The notes: generated by a model from the sequence alone, not told the origin. 64,000 nt of DNA from Thermoanaerobaculum sp. (GCA_021154885.1 JAJKHS010000126.1:62001-126000); one strand, 5' to 3'; shown: positions 9,306 through 20,065, counted from the first letter of the stretch. Made by a program: numbers and translations.

Positions 9306-11132
9306 TCACGAAACTCTCGCCCCGGGAGTTTTGGATTTCGCTTCACGGAATCGTTCTTGCTGCTCTCGCCCCGGGAAGGGCCGCGTCGGATCGTCCCAGA
9401 GAAGAGTGAGACAGTGGCCGATCTGGTCCGGCTTCATGTAGTCACTTCGGCGCTTCTCCCAAACCCTTCTGGGGAGTTGATTCAAAGGCTCACCCTCGAT
9501 CCACGAGCGGAAGAGACTGAAAAGATCCTCTTCGGAAAGGACTTCCTTTCTCGGCCAAAGCGCAATTGGGATTCCAACCTGAAGCAAGGCTCTCACTCTC
9601 TGGTCCTTCACGCTTGGCGACTCTAAGAGGACGGCGCAGACGACTCCAGTATTCTCCAGCCGAAGGGACAGACGTTGTTGGTAAGCTAGATCGCGAGTCA
9701 GACAAACCGCCGATGGAAGTGGGTCGACAGGTAGCTCCCCATTGCTTCCTCGGAACAATAGGCAGCGGAGATCTGGATCACGCTTCATCGCGTTCCATCG
9801 CCTAGTCAGAAGCTCTCTCGAAGAGAAATCGTTGTCGCGCTCGAGAGAGCGAACTACGACGACATTTCTTACCCCAATGGGCAAAGGCTCCTCAAAGACC
9901 TGTTTTAGCTCCCATCTGTCGACCTCCATTCCGAGAAGATGTATGGGAAGAAGGAATTCAATTTGGGTTTCAAGCGTACTAGCTCCGTCATCGCGGAGAA
10001 TTTCTGCAGTCTTGGCGAGTATGCGATACAGGCTTTCTCCGCGCCTTTCGGCACTCAGAGTCGAGGTTTCATGAAAAATGCCTCCAGGTTGTCGCGTGCC
10101 GAGTAGATGAGCGTTTACAGTACAGCGAGGGTCCTTTGCATCATCCTCTACCCACTTTTCAGTTTCAATACTTATGAGCAGGTGGTACGTCCCCGATGAT
10201 CGGGGTAGGGGACCCACGCCCAGGGAAACGCTGCACTGGGGCGGGTACGAAGTCACCATTTCGACCTTTTCTCTCCACCCCTGAAGAGTTTCGCGCGCCT
10301 CCCCTTGAGAGCGATCTTCCAACGCCCGAACGAAGCATAGCAAAGGAAGTGCCCCCGAGTAACTTTGGTGGGGGGCATCACTCAAGCTCCAGATCGCCTC
10401 CTGCAGCAACTCCGAAGCGCTCTCTATGCCTGGAAGACTGGGCCAGTCGCGTGGGCAGCAAAGTGAATAAAGATCGCGGATCTCTTTCGAAGAGAGGAAG
10501 ATTGACTGGCAGATGTGGATCAAGCCGGGCAGTGAGGTTGCAAGTTGTGGAGAGAGCGACACCATGGAAGCGCGCGCGAGAGCCTGTCGCAGCTTTAAGG
10601 AGGGCATGATGTAGGCTTCCGTGTTACTCCCCTCTTCCTTGCCTACGAGCATACCCAGGGCGGCACGACGCTTGGGGCACCACGCAGGAGTACCGCTGAA
10701 GCCTCTCTGAACCTGTTCGCTTCCCATCGTCTCGATGCCATATAGGCCACCCATCACTGCAGCCTTCAGTACCCCTCGAATTGGAGCTCCTTGCGGACGG
10801 GGACCAGGGAATCCCACGGCTACGAATTCGTCCCCTGCTTCTGGGTCTGCAATGGCAACTGGAATGCTCCCGGATGGGGCGTCATCCCTCAACTCTAAGA
10901 CCGCCACATCGTCACGATCAGGGTTACCCAGGTAGAGGATGTTCGCTAGTCTTGATACCATGCCGCTGTCTTTCACGAAGACAGCGGCGACGACTGAACG
11001 AGCGCCTACCACGTGAGCGCAGGTCAGGAGCTGACGCTCGGTGACGAGGAACCCCGCACCGAGGATCTTGGCATCAGGCTCCGGGCTGTGAATCCTAGCC
11101 ACAGCCGCCTCGAAGGTGGGCCTTTCAGGCAT
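9306..11132 (-). CDS. VMAP protein: trypsin-like peptidase, EAD-like and VMAP-C regions
   Basis: A 608-residue cytoplasmic protein. Residues 1-190 are a trypsin-like serine protease with an apparently complete triad: His40 (LLTCAHVVG), Asp75 (DRDDVAVLEL) and Ser146 (QRGFSGTPAW). A helical segment at about 200-280 resembles an effector-associated domain, and the C-terminal third ends with VGIPIALWPRKEV, typical of the vWA-MoxR-associated protein C-terminal domain. In published VMAP ternary systems this chain carries the effector, here a peptidase, and is thought to be controlled by the AAA+ and vWA partners. A -10-like TATACT ends 7 nt before the ATG and no Shine-Dalgarno sequence has room, so the mRNA may be leaderless. 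First gene of the leftward operon. Confidence 0.88.
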   Translation of the reverse strand: MPERPTFEAAVARIHSPEPDAKILGAGFLVTERQLLTCAHVVGARSVVAAVFVKDSGMVSRLANILYLGNPDRDDVAVLELRDDAPSGSIPVAIADPEAGDEFVAVGFPGPRPQGAPIRGVLKAAVMGGLYGIETMGSEQVQRGFSGTPAWCPKRRAALGMLVGKEEGSNTEAYIMPSLKLRQALARASMVSLSPQLATSLPGLIHICQSIFLSSKEIRDLYSLCCPRDWPSLPGIESASELLQEAIWSLSDAPHQSYSGALPLLCFVRALEDRSQGEARETLQGWREKVEMVTSYPPQCSVSLGVGPLPRSSGTYHLLISIETEKWVEDDAKDPRCTVNAHLLGTRQPGGIFHETSTLSAERRGESLYRILAKTAEILRDDGASTLETQIEFLLPIHLLGMEVDRWELKQVFEEPLPIGVRNVVVVRSLERDNDFSSRELLTRRWNAMKRDPDLRCLLFRGSNGELPVDPLPSAVCLTRDLAYQQRLSLRLENTGVVCAVLLESPSVKDQRVRALLQVGIPIALWPRKEVLSEEDLFSLFRSWIEGEPLNQLPRRVWEKRRSDYMKPDQIGHCLTLLWDDPTRPFPGREQQERFREAKSKTPGARVS

Positions 11133-11136
11133 TCCT

Positions 11137-11147
11137 TATAGTATAGT
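11137..11147. promoter_or_regulatory. shared palindromic -10 region of divergent promoters
   Basis: The 39 bp between the VMAP and Trypco1 starts contain TATAGTATA, a near-palindrome. On the minus strand TATACT (11,145-11,140) is 7 nt from the VMAP ATG, giving a leaderless transcript. On the plus strand TATAGT occurs at 11,137 and again at 11,142, leaving a short leader with GGGGAGGA before Trypco1. The two polymerases could not bind at once, which would tie the two transcripts together. No good -35 box is visible. Confidence 0.5.
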
Positions 11148-11174
11148 CGAGAGAACCTTGGGGAGGAAGCGGTG

Positions 11175-11534
11175 ATGAAGCGGCTGGTGAAGTTTGAGTT
11201 GGAGGACGGGTCCCCCATGTACATGGAGGTGGAGGAGCAGCAGGAACGCGGCGGGATGCAGAGGGTCGGCGGGGATGAGGAGGAACAGAAGCAGCAGCGC
11301 GAGGCTGGACGCTTCGAAACGGCGCTTGCGCGGATCAAACCCGCCGCCCAAGCGGTAGTGAATGCCTTCCGCGAGGTCAATACCCCTGACGAAATCGCTC
11401 TCGAATTAGCCTTGACCTTCAATACCAAAGTCGGTGCCTTCGTATTCTCTTCAGATACCCAAGCCGTGTTCAAGGTATCCCTGAAATGGAAGGCGCGTGG
11501 TGCTTCGGGCTCGAATCAGGCCGATGGCCACTAG
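11175..11534 (+). CDS. Trypco1 (CU044_2847-type) trypsin-co-occurring protein
   Basis: A 119-residue protein. The N-terminal strand segment (KRLVKFELEDGSPMYMEVEE) and the later block FREVNTPDEIALELALTFN followed by KVGAFVFSS and FKVSLKWK match the small trypsin-co-occurring domain 1 family, which is repeatedly found beside trypsin-like effectors of VMAP-type systems. The ATG at 11,175 sits behind GGGGAGGA; a GTG one codon earlier is also possible. It is transcribed divergently from the VMAP operon through a shared promoter region. Its likely partner is the trypsin-like VMAP protein, perhaps as sensor, inhibitor or substrate; this is inferred from family co-occurrence, as no catalytic residues are visible. 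Confidence 0.8.
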   Translation: MKRLVKFELEDGSPMYMEVEEQQERGGMQRVGGDEEEQKQQREAGRFETALARIKPAAQAVVNAFREVNTPDEIALELALTFNTKVGAFVFSSDTQAVFKVSLKWKARGASGSNQADGH

Positions 11535-11636
11535 GAATGGGTGGTGGCATCCCCGCCGGACTCCTAGCCTTCGAGGGTCGCCGACGGCGGCTGCCATCCC
11601 GGTACGATCCCGCAACGGCGTCATCACCGCTCGGGC

Positions 11637-11680
11637 TCAGGTCATCCCTCGGGACTCTGATGCCGGAATCTCACAGGCTT
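11637..11680 (+). repeat. 44-bp direct repeat, copy 2
   Basis: Second copy of the sequence at 3,629-3,671, same orientation, 39 of 44 columns identical. It lies 102 bp after the Trypco1 stop. The distance between copies (about 8.0 kb) spans the four cassette genes and nothing else. The 11,535-11,687 gap holds no other recognisable feature. Confidence 0.7.
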
Positions 11681-11687
11681 GTGGATC

Positions 11688-12140
11688 TCAAGGCTCTCGC
11701 ATATAGGAGGAGAGATGCCCATCGGTCGACCAGATGTAGACTCGCCGGCTGGGATGGAGGGAGCACTGGCGCTGCCACTCTTTGAGGATCGTCAGGTCGG
11801 CAAGCCCGGAGCCGCTGCCAGCCCAGCCGGGGAATTCCTCCAGCCACTCGAGCAGCGATTCCGGCTCTCTGAACAGCGGTGTCGGAGTGAAGGGAGAGAG
11901 GCCTCGGAGGGCTTGCTGCACGAACCGGACAAAGTTCTCCGCCGTGGAGCGGCGCTGCCGCCCATCCCCGTTCTGGCCGATATGATTCCCGGTCTCGATA
12001 ATGGCGCTCACCGGGAGAAGAAACGTTTCCTTCTTGAGTTTCCGCTCCATCTGGGCGTAAACGTCTCGGTGATTCCCGCACCGGTTGGGAACCCGGAGGA
12101 TTTCGCAGAGAATGGACGTGTCGACCAGACAGATGCTCAC
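11688..12140 (-). CDS. PIN-domain protein (putative RNase)
   Basis: A 150-residue protein with PIN-fold acidic residues: SICLVDTSILCEIL at the N-terminus, a conserved Glu in SAIIETGNHIG, GLADLTILKEW and a C-terminal WSTDGHLSSY. PIN domains are Mg-dependent single-strand RNases, commonly toxins. It overlaps the upstream AAA ATPase gene by 4 bp (ATGA), so the two form a coupled pair. No classical antitoxin lies beside it; the ATPase may be the sensor or controller. An AAA-PIN pair suggests a defence or stress module rather than a simple VapBC, but that is inference from the pairing. Confidence 0.75.
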   Translation of the reverse strand: MSICLVDTSILCEILRVPNRCGNHRDVYAQMERKLKKETFLLPVSAIIETGNHIGQNGDGRQRRSTAENFVRFVQQALRGLSPFTPTPLFREPESLLEWLEEFPGWAGSGSGLADLTILKEWQRQCSLHPSRRVYIWSTDGHLSSYMREP

Positions 12141-13492
12141 GATGACTTGACCCGTCGCCGGAAGTCCGAGATCCAGGCAAGGTTCTTCTCAACCTTTGCC
12201 GCGCTGTCTCGCTTGTCTGGATCTTTGAGGAACCGGTCGAGAATCCCTCGCGTGACCAGCCCTCCGAGAGGACCCTGGGCGACGAGCTCGGGATAGCTCT
12301 CCAGGTCTTCGAGGCGGAGCAGGCGGCTGTCGCCCTCCTCCGGGTCGCGATAGCAAGCCACGACGTGTGGAATGGCGTCCAACGGAAGGGCGTCCAGGAG
12401 GGCGGGGTTGTGGGTCGTGAGCAGGACGCGGAGTCTGCGTTCCTGAGCGACGCGCTGGATATTCTGCAGCAACAGCTCAGCCCGATTGGGATGAACCCCG
12501 TTGTCAATTTCCTCGATGACGACCATGGAGCCTTCCGGCACTGAGAGGAGGGCCGCAGCGACGGCCAGGGTCCGGACGGTGCCGTCTGAGAGAAGAGCGG
12601 CCTCCCGGGGGCTCGCAGTACCGCCGAAGGTCTCATGGAGTCGAACCATGACCTCGCCGCGCTCAGTCTTGAGAAACGAGATGTCCTGGATGTTTTGTTC
12701 GGGCAGAGAGCGGATGAGCTCGAGGACCGCTTCCTTCTGGTCTCCCTCTTCGATGAGGCGGTAGAGGACCGCGGAAAGTGCGGCGCCGTCGCCTTGGAGC
12801 TTCTTCTCCTGGATGAAGCTGTAATTCCGCATCCGGCGGGGACTGGGGTCCAGGAAAAGGATGCCCTCGAGGTTCTGTCGAAGGCGAGAGGCCGCTGCCG
12901 GAATGAGGATCTGGGATTCTGGATGGCTGGCTGCAAAGCGAGCGGGGGTTGCCAACTGAGTGAAGACTGCCTGCTGGTCGACGCAGGAGATCCGCGGCCT
13001 CTTTCCGCCTTTGGCGCTGCCTTTGCCGAACTTGGTATAGGCCACTTGGACTTCATGGTTGTCGGGACTGGCCTTCTCGACGACTTCATAGAGCGGTTGG
13101 CTCGTCGGGGGATCCTCGGTGGCCAGCCGCTCCTCGACGATCTGCAGGCCGTCCTCCCCCACCCTCAGGGTGACCGCAAAATCGAGAGCCGGCCGGAAAC
13201 CCCCTTCAGACCGGGACTCCTTGCGATCGAGCTGGCAGCCCAGAGAGAGTTTCTTGCCTTGCCGATGAACGAAGTCGTTGAGCGTCCCTCGCAGGCTCAG
13301 CTCCTGCTCGCGGATTGCGTAGTGGATATCCCCCAGCCGGCGGCCTGAAGCCATCCAGGAAAGGAGCTGAATCGCCTCGATCGCATTGCTCTTGCCCGAG
13401 GCGTTGGCGCCGATCAGCAGCGTCAGCGGAGCCAGCGGAAGGGTGGCCTTCCGGAAGCTCTTGAAGTTCTCGATGCTGAAGCTCTGGATCAT
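12137..13492 (-). CDS. AAA family ATPase (AAA_21/SMC-like), partner of PIN protein
   Basis: A 451-residue ATPase starting at MIQSFSIENFKSF. Walker A (GANASGKSN) is at residues 28-36; an ABC-type signature-like LLSDGTVRTLA lies near 315 and Walker B (MVVIEEIDNGVHP) soon after; LRVLLTTHNPALLD contains the H-loop-like histidine. This order matches the OLD/AAA_21 group of SMC-like ATPases found in many phage-defence operons. The longer frame to 13,537 adds 15 residues that do not fit the family, so the ATG at 13,492 was chosen, though its Shine-Dalgarno (AAGG) is weak. It is coupled to the PIN gene downstream by an ATGA overlap. The target is unknown. Confidence 0.82.
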   Translation of the reverse strand: MIQSFSIENFKSFRKATLPLAPLTLLIGANASGKSNAIEAIQLLSWMASGRRLGDIHYAIREQELSLRGTLNDFVHRQGKKLSLGCQLDRKESRSEGGFRPALDFAVTLRVGEDGLQIVEERLATEDPPTSQPLYEVVEKASPDNHEVQVAYTKFGKGSAKGGKRPRISCVDQQAVFTQLATPARFAASHPESQILIPAAASRLRQNLEGILFLDPSPRRMRNYSFIQEKKLQGDGAALSAVLYRLIEEGDQKEAVLELIRSLPEQNIQDISFLKTERGEVMVRLHETFGGTASPREAALLSDGTVRTLAVAAALLSVPEGSMVVIEEIDNGVHPNRAELLLQNIQRVAQERRLRVLLTTHNPALLDALPLDAIPHVVACYRDPEEGDSRLLRLEDLESYPELVAQGPLGGLVTRGILDRFLKDPDKRDSAAKVEKNLAWISDFRRRVKSS

Positions 13493-13611
13493 GGGTGTAG
13501 CCTTGTTCTCGGTGACTCGACCTCTAACTGCCGCCAAGCCTCCTTCTCCCTGTATTCAAGCACAGGAGCTGCGGCGAGACAATTCCTGGGCCAACCTGGA
13601 GCCGCCCTCGC

Positions 13612-15315
13612 CTACTTCCGCTTACCCGGCAGGTCCCGCCCACCCTGGTGGAGCACCAGGCTGGCGGCCTTGCCGTCGGGGCCGCGGAGGAAGTCGATCT
13701 CGGCGTCCACGACTTTGAGGAAGAACCGGGTCTCGGACTCGGGGAAGATCTCGAATTTCGGCTGGCCCGTGGCCTGGGCGAAAAGGTGGTCGCCCTCGCG
13801 GGTAATTTCGCGGGTAATAGTGAGCGAGAAGCCGGGGGCGAGCTCGTACTCGCCGACGTAGCCGTCGAAGAGGGACGGGTCCACTTTGACGGCCTGGCGC
13901 TCCTTCGGGGATTCGGCGGTCCGCGTGCCGGTGGTGGGAGCGCCGGACTGGCGGGTGAGCACGAGGCCGGTGACCTTCCCCTGGGCGTCGCGCTGGAAGC
14001 GCAGGCGGTCGGGGCTCTCCTTATAGAAGAAGTCGTCGCGGCCGGCGGCCAGGATCGTCCTCTTCTCGCCGCCGTCGCGCTGGATGAGCAGCTTCGCATT
14101 ATCGCGGGCGTCGCGGATGTCGCGGGTGACCGTGCGGGTGGTCTCCGGATCGAAGCGGTAGACGCCCACGTAGTCGTCGAGGGTCCGGGGATCGAGCTGC
14201 ACGGACTTGCGGTCCTCCAGCGCCTCGCCGAGCGCCTTGGCGAGGATGTGCACGACGAGGTCGTCCGGCCCGCGCTGCGCCGCTTCGTTGTTGGACAGCA
14301 CGGCGACGAACAGCCCCGCCTCGGGCACCCGCGCCTCGTCGCAGACGAAGCCGAAGATGCCGCCGCCATGCTCGATCACCTTCCGGCCCGCGAGGTTCCC
14401 GATCGCCCAGCCGTAGCCGTAGCCGGTGGTCTCGCCCGAGCTCAGCTTGACGGGAGTGAACATCCGCTCCCGGGAGGCCGGCGAGAGGAGCGCGTCGGTC
14501 TTGAGGGCGGCGTCCCACTTCGCGAGGTCGTCCACGGTCGAGATCAGCGCTCCGGCGGCGTAAGGCTGGGTCATGCTGAGGTAGCGCGCGTTGCGCAGGC
14601 CGCCGGCGTCGCGCCCGTAGCCGGCCGCCCGGCGGGGGACGACCTCCTCGGGGGGGTTGTAGCGGGTGTGGCTCAGGCCGAGCTTCTGGAAGATCTCTTC
14701 CGTCAAGAACCGCTCGTAGCTCTTGCCCGATACCTTCTCGATGAGGGCCCCGAGCACGATGTACCCCGAGTTGCTGTAGGACCACTTCGTGCCGGGCTTG
14801 AAGTCGAGCGGCCTGTCCTTGAAGAGGGCCATCAGCGCCGCTGGCGACAGGTCCTCCCGCAGCCGGGGAAACCACTCCGGCAGGCTGGTGTAGTTCGGGA
14901 TGCCGGAGGTGTGAGAGAGCAGGTTCTCGATGGTGATCCTCTCGCCGTGGGTGGGATAGTCCGGCAGGTGCTTGGTGATCTCGTCCTCCACCCGCAGGAG
15001 CCCCCGCTCCTGGAGCAGGAGGACGGCAGCGGCCGTGAACTGCTTGGTGACGGAGCCGATCTCGAAGACGTCCTCGGGCGCGACGGGCACCCCGAGCTCC
15101 AGGCTGGCCATGCCAAACCCTTTGCGGAGCACGACCTGTCCGTCCTTGATCACCAGGGCCGCGGCCCCGGGCTGATCGGCCGGATAGGCGGCGGCCAGCA
15201 GCCGGTCGGCATAAGCGGCGAGCTCGGAGCTGGGCGACGTCCCGGCCGCCAGGGGGATCGCGGAGAGGACGAATACCAGGAGCAGGGTCTGGGCCAGGGA
15301 GGCGCGAATTCTCAT
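13612..15315 (-). CDS. secreted class-C beta-lactamase-fold serine hydrolase
   Basis: A 567-residue protein with a signal peptide (residues 1-24, MRIRASLAQ then a Leu/Val core). The penicillin-binding/class-C beta-lactamase fold shows Ser88-x-x-Lys91 (GSVTK), Tyr180-Ser-Asn182 (SYSNSGY) and HGGG near residue 320. Residues about 380-567 form a C-terminal beta-rich extension in two similar halves, each starting with a DGYVGEYEL/DDYVGVYRF-like stretch. Such proteins are usually D-aminopeptidases, esterases or peptidoglycan-related hydrolases in the periplasm rather than true beta-lactamases. A second, related hydrolase is encoded at 17,047-18,741. Substrate unknown. Confidence 0.88.
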   Translation of the reverse strand: MRIRASLAQTLLLVFVLSAIPLAAGTSPSSELAAYADRLLAAAYPADQPGAAALVIKDGQVVLRKGFGMASLELGVPVAPEDVFEIGSVTKQFTAAAVLLLQERGLLRVEDEITKHLPDYPTHGERITIENLLSHTSGIPNYTSLPEWFPRLREDLSPAALMALFKDRPLDFKPGTKWSYSNSGYIVLGALIEKVSGKSYERFLTEEIFQKLGLSHTRYNPPEEVVPRRAAGYGRDAGGLRNARYLSMTQPYAAGALISTVDDLAKWDAALKTDALLSPASRERMFTPVKLSSGETTGYGYGWAIGNLAGRKVIEHGGGIFGFVCDEARVPEAGLFVAVLSNNEAAQRGPDDLVVHILAKALGEALEDRKSVQLDPRTLDDYVGVYRFDPETTRTVTRDIRDARDNAKLLIQRDGGEKRTILAAGRDDFFYKESPDRLRFQRDAQGKVTGLVLTRQSGAPTTGTRTAESPKERQAVKVDPSLFDGYVGEYELAPGFSLTITREITREGDHLFAQATGQPKFEIFPESETRFFLKVVDAEIDFLRGPDGKAASLVLHQGGRDLPGKRK

Positions 15316-15450
15316 GAGACCAGGATTCTACCCGAAACCGCGAGGTACCCTGGACCGGGTGAGGTCATTCCTGCGGAGTCGAAGATCCGGGAAGTCCTCT
15401 CTCCTCCGCGTGTCAAGCAGAGCGACAGAAGGGATGTCGACCGCAGTGCG

Positions 15451-15612
15451 GAGTTCCGCTGGATCAAGGCGCATGCGGCCAGCCATCAGGGGAAATGGGT
15501 GGCGCTCGTGGAAGAGAAGCTCGTCGCGTCCTCCGGCTCCCTCAAGGAGTTGCTCGTTCAGATCGACCAGCTCCAATTCGACCGCAGGCCGCTGATCCAT
15601 CACCTCCTCTAA
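15451..15612 (+). pseudogene. DUF5678-like small protein without a usable start
   Basis: The last 53 codons before the retropepsin gene read as a DUF5678-type domain: FRWIKAHAASHQGKWVALVE, then KLVASSGSLKELLVQID. The frame is open leftward beyond 15,316 but has no ATG, GTG or TTG; only ATT codons occur (15,325 and 15,367). It may be a remnant, start at a rare codon, or have lost its start through an indel. The stop is 4 nt before the next ATG, the spacing of a co-translated pair. The rest of the 15,316-15,616 stretch shows nothing else. Confidence 0.45.
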
Positions 15613-15616
15613 AGAG

Positions 15617-16090
15617 ATGCTCATGCTGGATGTCCAGTGGTTCACCTCGGGGCGAGCCAGATTCCTCGATCAGCATCCGAGATTTCTGGAACCGACGGCC
15701 AAGGTCTTCGTGAAGGTCTCGTTTCCTGGGATCCAAGATTCCGTCATGGCCCAAGTCGATACGGGAGCCGCTTACTCTACGCTCGAGTCGGAAATCGCTG
15801 AAGCGCTGGGCCTCTTCGATTTTGAGGGGCAGTCGACGCGGATCAGCACGCGTCTAGGCACTGTTGGCGGACAGCTCATCCGCATTCCTCTCGCCCTGAT
15901 CGCCGATGAAGGAAGGTCTCTCGATCTCGAAGCCACCTTCTTCGTTTCCCGGGATTGGAGAGGCGTGACATTTCTCGGCTACGTAGGGCTTCTGGACCGC
16001 CTGCGGATTGCCCTGGATTCGCCCTCCGACCTCTTCTATTTTGGAGAAAACGGGCTGAGCGACGGCACCCCGGCACTGCCAGCATTGTAG
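15617..16090 (+). CDS. retropepsin-like aspartic protease domain protein
   Basis: A 157-residue soluble protein with the retroviral-type aspartic protease signature AQVDTGAAYSTL near residue 47 and a hydrophobic-hydrophobic-Gly motif VTFLGYVGLLDRL near 117. Clan AA single-domain proteases of this size act as homodimers, each giving one DTG aspartate. It follows the DUF5678-like remnant at 4 nt spacing, suggesting the two were once a unit. No signal peptide is seen, so it is probably cytoplasmic. Physiological substrates of this family are unknown. A second clan AA protein lies at the far right end of the window (63,619-63,996) but is not closely similar. Confidence 0.75.
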   Translation: MLMLDVQWFTSGRARFLDQHPRFLEPTAKVFVKVSFPGIQDSVMAQVDTGAAYSTLESEIAEALGLFDFEGQSTRISTRLGTVGGQLIRIPLALIADEGRSLDLEATFFVSRDWRGVTFLGYVGLLDRLRIALDSPSDLFYFGENGLSDGTPALPAL

Positions 16091-18741
<2,651 letters not shown>

Positions 18742-18820
18742 GGCGAAGGATCTCCTATCAGACGGGCCGCTGCTATCTGCTATACGCACGAAGCCGGAAA
18801 AGAGTTGGGCGGCTGGCTGG

Positions 18821-19140
18821 GGAACATCGCAACGTCCGGAGATATGTCGCAACATGCCTGAATACGTCGCAGGGTCAGGAGATATGTTGCGCCATCCCTG
18901 AATACGTTGCAACTTCCATCGCTACGTCGCACTGGCTGCAAATATGACGCAACGAATCTGAATCTGGCGTGGACTTCGCAAATACGTGGCGCCGTCTTCG
19001 AATATGGCACAGCTTCTTGAGATATGAGGCATCGTTCGCGGATATGCCGCAGAACCGGGGGATATGACGCAGCCTCTCGTGATATGAGGCAACTTCCCGG
19101 GATATGCCGTGGTCTGGCGGGCTATGGCTGGCGGGGAACA
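18821..19140. repeat. 16-unit, exactly 20-bp phased degenerate tandem array
   Basis: Cutting from 18,821 every 20 bp gives units that all begin (G/A)ATATG or AATACG, followed by NNGCA; a consensus is GATATGNCGCANC with a variable last 6-8 nt. Fourteen or so units keep strict register with no indel. Twenty is not a multiple of three, so the array cannot encode a repeat peptide. It fills the gap between the hydrolase start (18,741) and the isochorismatase gene (19,267). The rest of the gap shows nothing. It may be a protein-binding array or an iteron-like set; no rep gene is near. Confidence 0.85.
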
Positions 19141-19266
19141 GCGTGGCCCGATCTGACCGCCCGCCGTCCCGGATCGGGTCTGTCCGCCGCTGGCAGGTCC
19201 CTCTACCATAGAGCTGCAACCGGGAGATTTCCCTTCCGGAGACCGATTCCAGGAGACCGAACCCCA

Positions 19267-19863
19267 ATGGCCCAGACTCCGAAGCCCATCGAGCGCTCCG
19301 CGCTGCTCGTCATCGACGTCCAGGACTCCTTCAAGGCCGGCCCGCGTTGGGAGCGGCGGAGCAGCCCGAAGTTCGAGGAGAACGTGGACCGCCTCGTCCA
19401 GTCCTACCGCGCCGCCGGCCTGCCGGTGATCTTCGTCCTCCACACCGATCCCGACGCGGAGTTCGCGATCGACAGCCCCCACTTCAAGCTCATGGACTTC
19501 CTCGTCCGCCGGGACGACGAGCCCCTGCTGGTGAAGAACACCCGCAACGCCTTCACCAGCACCAACCTCCAGGAGCTGCTGCGAGAGAAGGGAGTCGAGC
19601 GGCTGGTGATCACCGGCATCCAGACCGAGCAGTGCTGCGAGACCACCACCCGCCTGGCCGCCGATCTCGGCTACGACGTGGACTTCGTGACCGAGGCCAC
19701 GCTGACCTTTCCCATCGCCGATCCCGACACCGGAGAGGAGCTGTCGACGGACGAGATCCTGCGTCGCACCGAGTTCGTCCTCCGCCGGCGCTTCGCCCGC
19801 ATTGCCACGGTGGACGCCCTGACCGCGGAGCTGGCGAGGGCCGCCGTGCCGTGCATCGCGTGA
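19267..19863 (+). CDS. isochorismatase-family cysteine hydrolase
   Basis: A 198-residue cytoplasmic protein. The family triad is visible: Asp in ALLVIDVQDSF near residue 17, Lys in LLVKNTRNAF near 96, and Cys in GIQTEQCCETTTRLAADLG near 122, preceded by the usual cis-peptide-type VITGI turn. This fold covers isochorismatases, nicotinamidases and carbamoyl hydrolases; the sequence alone does not fix the substrate. The ATG at 19,267 was chosen over the upstream frame because the protein fold begins there and the earlier codons lie in the repeat array. No operon partner. Confidence 0.88.
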   Translation: MAQTPKPIERSALLVIDVQDSFKAGPRWERRSSPKFEENVDRLVQSYRAAGLPVIFVLHTDPDAEFAIDSPHFKLMDFLVRRDDEPLLVKNTRNAFTSTNLQELLREKGVERLVITGIQTEQCCETTTRLAADLGYDVDFVTEATLTFPIADPDTGEELSTDEILRRTEFVLRRRFARIATVDALTAELARAAVPCIA

Positions 19864-20065
19864 TCTTCGCCCTGGCGCCGGACGCGGGTGGACGACCTCC
19901 AGCGCCGCTTCCCCCGTGCCCGGGTACTGAAAGCGCCCGCCAGCTCCGGCGGGTGTGGAAGGAGGCCTTCGGGACGCCGCCTTCGGCGGGGCGGTGAGAG
20001 TTCGAGAGGGTCATCTGAAACGGAATCTGGGATCGCACCACCACACCAGGAAGGAGGGTTCCGTC

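Noticed and set aside
13648-15612. 654-codon plus-strand ORF opposite the serine hydrolase
   Set aside because: Antisense over most of its length; only the last 53 codons look like protein (DUF5678-like), and these were kept separately.
18821-19140. CRISPR array
   Set aside because: Units are 20 bp in total with no separate spacers, the repeat half is degenerate, and no cas gene is near.
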